From: Burkholderiales bacterium
GTDB lineage: Bacteria; Pseudomonadota; Gammaproteobacteria; Burkholderiales; Burkholderiaceae_E
DNA: 6,831 nucleotides
Direction: 5' to 3'
NCBI GenBank assembly: GCA_020348765.1
Contig: CP070753.1
Coordinates: 2,906,226 to 2,913,056, forward strand
Shown here piece by piece: positions 6,504-6,831 of the stretch; the first letter of the stretch is position 1, and the number at the start of each line of letters is the position of its first letter. The position numbers were made by a program, and so were the translations under genes. Under the pieces are notes generated by a model. That model made no database searches, was not told the DNA's origin, and was given only the letters and a program-made list of their open reading frames with translations.

Positions 6504-6831
6504 ATGGCCGAATACACGCTGTACTGCTTCGCACAGTCGGGCAATGCCTACAAGGCGGCACTGATGCTGCAACTGGCCGGCGCCGACTGGAGCCCGCGCT
6601 TCGTCGACTTCTTCAACGGCGAGACCCGCACGCCCGAGTACCGCGCGATCAACGTGATGGGCGAGGTGCCGGTTCTCGAGCACGGCGCGATGCGGCTTTC
6701 GCAATCCGGCGTGATCCTCGACTACCTGGCCGAGCGGTTCGGCAAGTTCGGCCCGGCCGATGCCGACGAGCGCCGCGAGATCCTGCGCTGGATCCTGTTC
6801 GACAATCACAAGCTCACCGCCAACATCGCCA
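6504..6831 (+). CDS. Glutathione S-transferase, N-terminal part (3' end outside window)
   Basis: Likely glutathione-conjugating or glutathione-dependent enzyme of the cytosolic GST superfamily. The first 109 residues are visible. The N-terminal thioredoxin-like domain is residues 1 to about 80: LYCFAQSGNAYKAALML with the candidate catalytic Ser12 region, the cis-Pro motif EVPVLEH (Pro56), and the glutathione-binding LSQSGVILDYL (Gln67-Ser68). The all-helical C-terminal domain begins near residue 88 (ERREILRWILFDNHK) and runs off the window. The start is supported by GGAGG at 6494-6498. The 176-nt repeat-filled gap upstream means it may or may not share a transcript with the upstream genes. 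Substrate class cannot be told from this half. It sits next to another glutathione-type fold (the isomerase domain), which hints at linked glutathione chemistry. Confidence 0.9.
   Translation, partial: MAEYTLYCFAQSGNAYKAALMLQLAGADWSPRFVDFFNGETRTPEYRAINVMGEVPVLEHGAMRLSQSGVILDYLAERFGKFGPADADERREILRWILFDNHKLTANIA

Noticed and set aside
5266..6561. 431-codon minus-strand open frame through the fusion gene and heptamer array
   Set aside because: Shadow of the isomerase-rhodanese gene. Its N-terminal part translates the repeat array into repetitive sequence.

Overview
The window is a GC-rich, fully forward-oriented stretch of a proteobacterial chromosome. It is probably a betaproteobacterium of the Burkholderiales type. 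The evidence is family resemblance from memory: the AceK wording around [19 protein letters not shown], and aceK sitting beside isovaleryl-CoA dehydrogenase and a thiolase. No database search was possible, so the taxonomy is an inference.

Layout: (1) 1-319, the 3' end of an isovaleryl-CoA dehydrogenase gene (leucine catabolism). (2) 318-371, a short array of 9-bp repeats starting in its stop codon. (3) 393-2225, aceK, the isocitrate dehydrogenase kinase/phosphatase. An in-frame TAG at 1173-1175 interrupts it, while reading frame and conservation continue unchanged on both sides. Its 3' end is a second 9-bp repeat array encoding R-N-V tripeptides. (4) 2218-3399, an acetyl-CoA acetyltransferase-type thiolase overlapping the end of aceK by 8 nt. 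(5) 3410-4087, a short-chain dehydrogenase. (6) 4098-4193, a 31-codon ORF that looks like the collapsed remnant of a RidA-family gene and overlaps the next start as ATGA. (7) 4190-5326, a second, different acyl-CoA dehydrogenase. (8) 5335-6327, a single ORF joining a 2-hydroxychromene-2-carboxylate isomerase-like (DsbA/GST-kappa fold) domain to a rhodanese domain. (9) 6328-6503, a gap filled by a 7-bp-periodic repeat array. (10) 6504 to the end, the start of a glutathione S-transferase.

Genes from aceK or the thiolase through the isomerase-rhodanese fusion have gaps or overlaps of about 10 nt or less (apart from the RidA-like remnant), so they are probably one transcription unit. The theme is acyl-CoA oxidation to acetyl-CoA (two acyl-CoA dehydrogenases, a thiolase, an SDR). 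AceK would set how that acetyl-CoA is partitioned between the TCA cycle and the glyoxylate bypass, and a glutathione/sulfur-linked pair (isomerase-rhodanese, GST) lies at the 3' end.

I see no clearly new defence or mobile system. The points most worth checking are the amber codon in an otherwise healthy aceK, the isomerase-rhodanese fusion, the RidA-like remnant, and the short-unit tandem repeats at three gene junctions.
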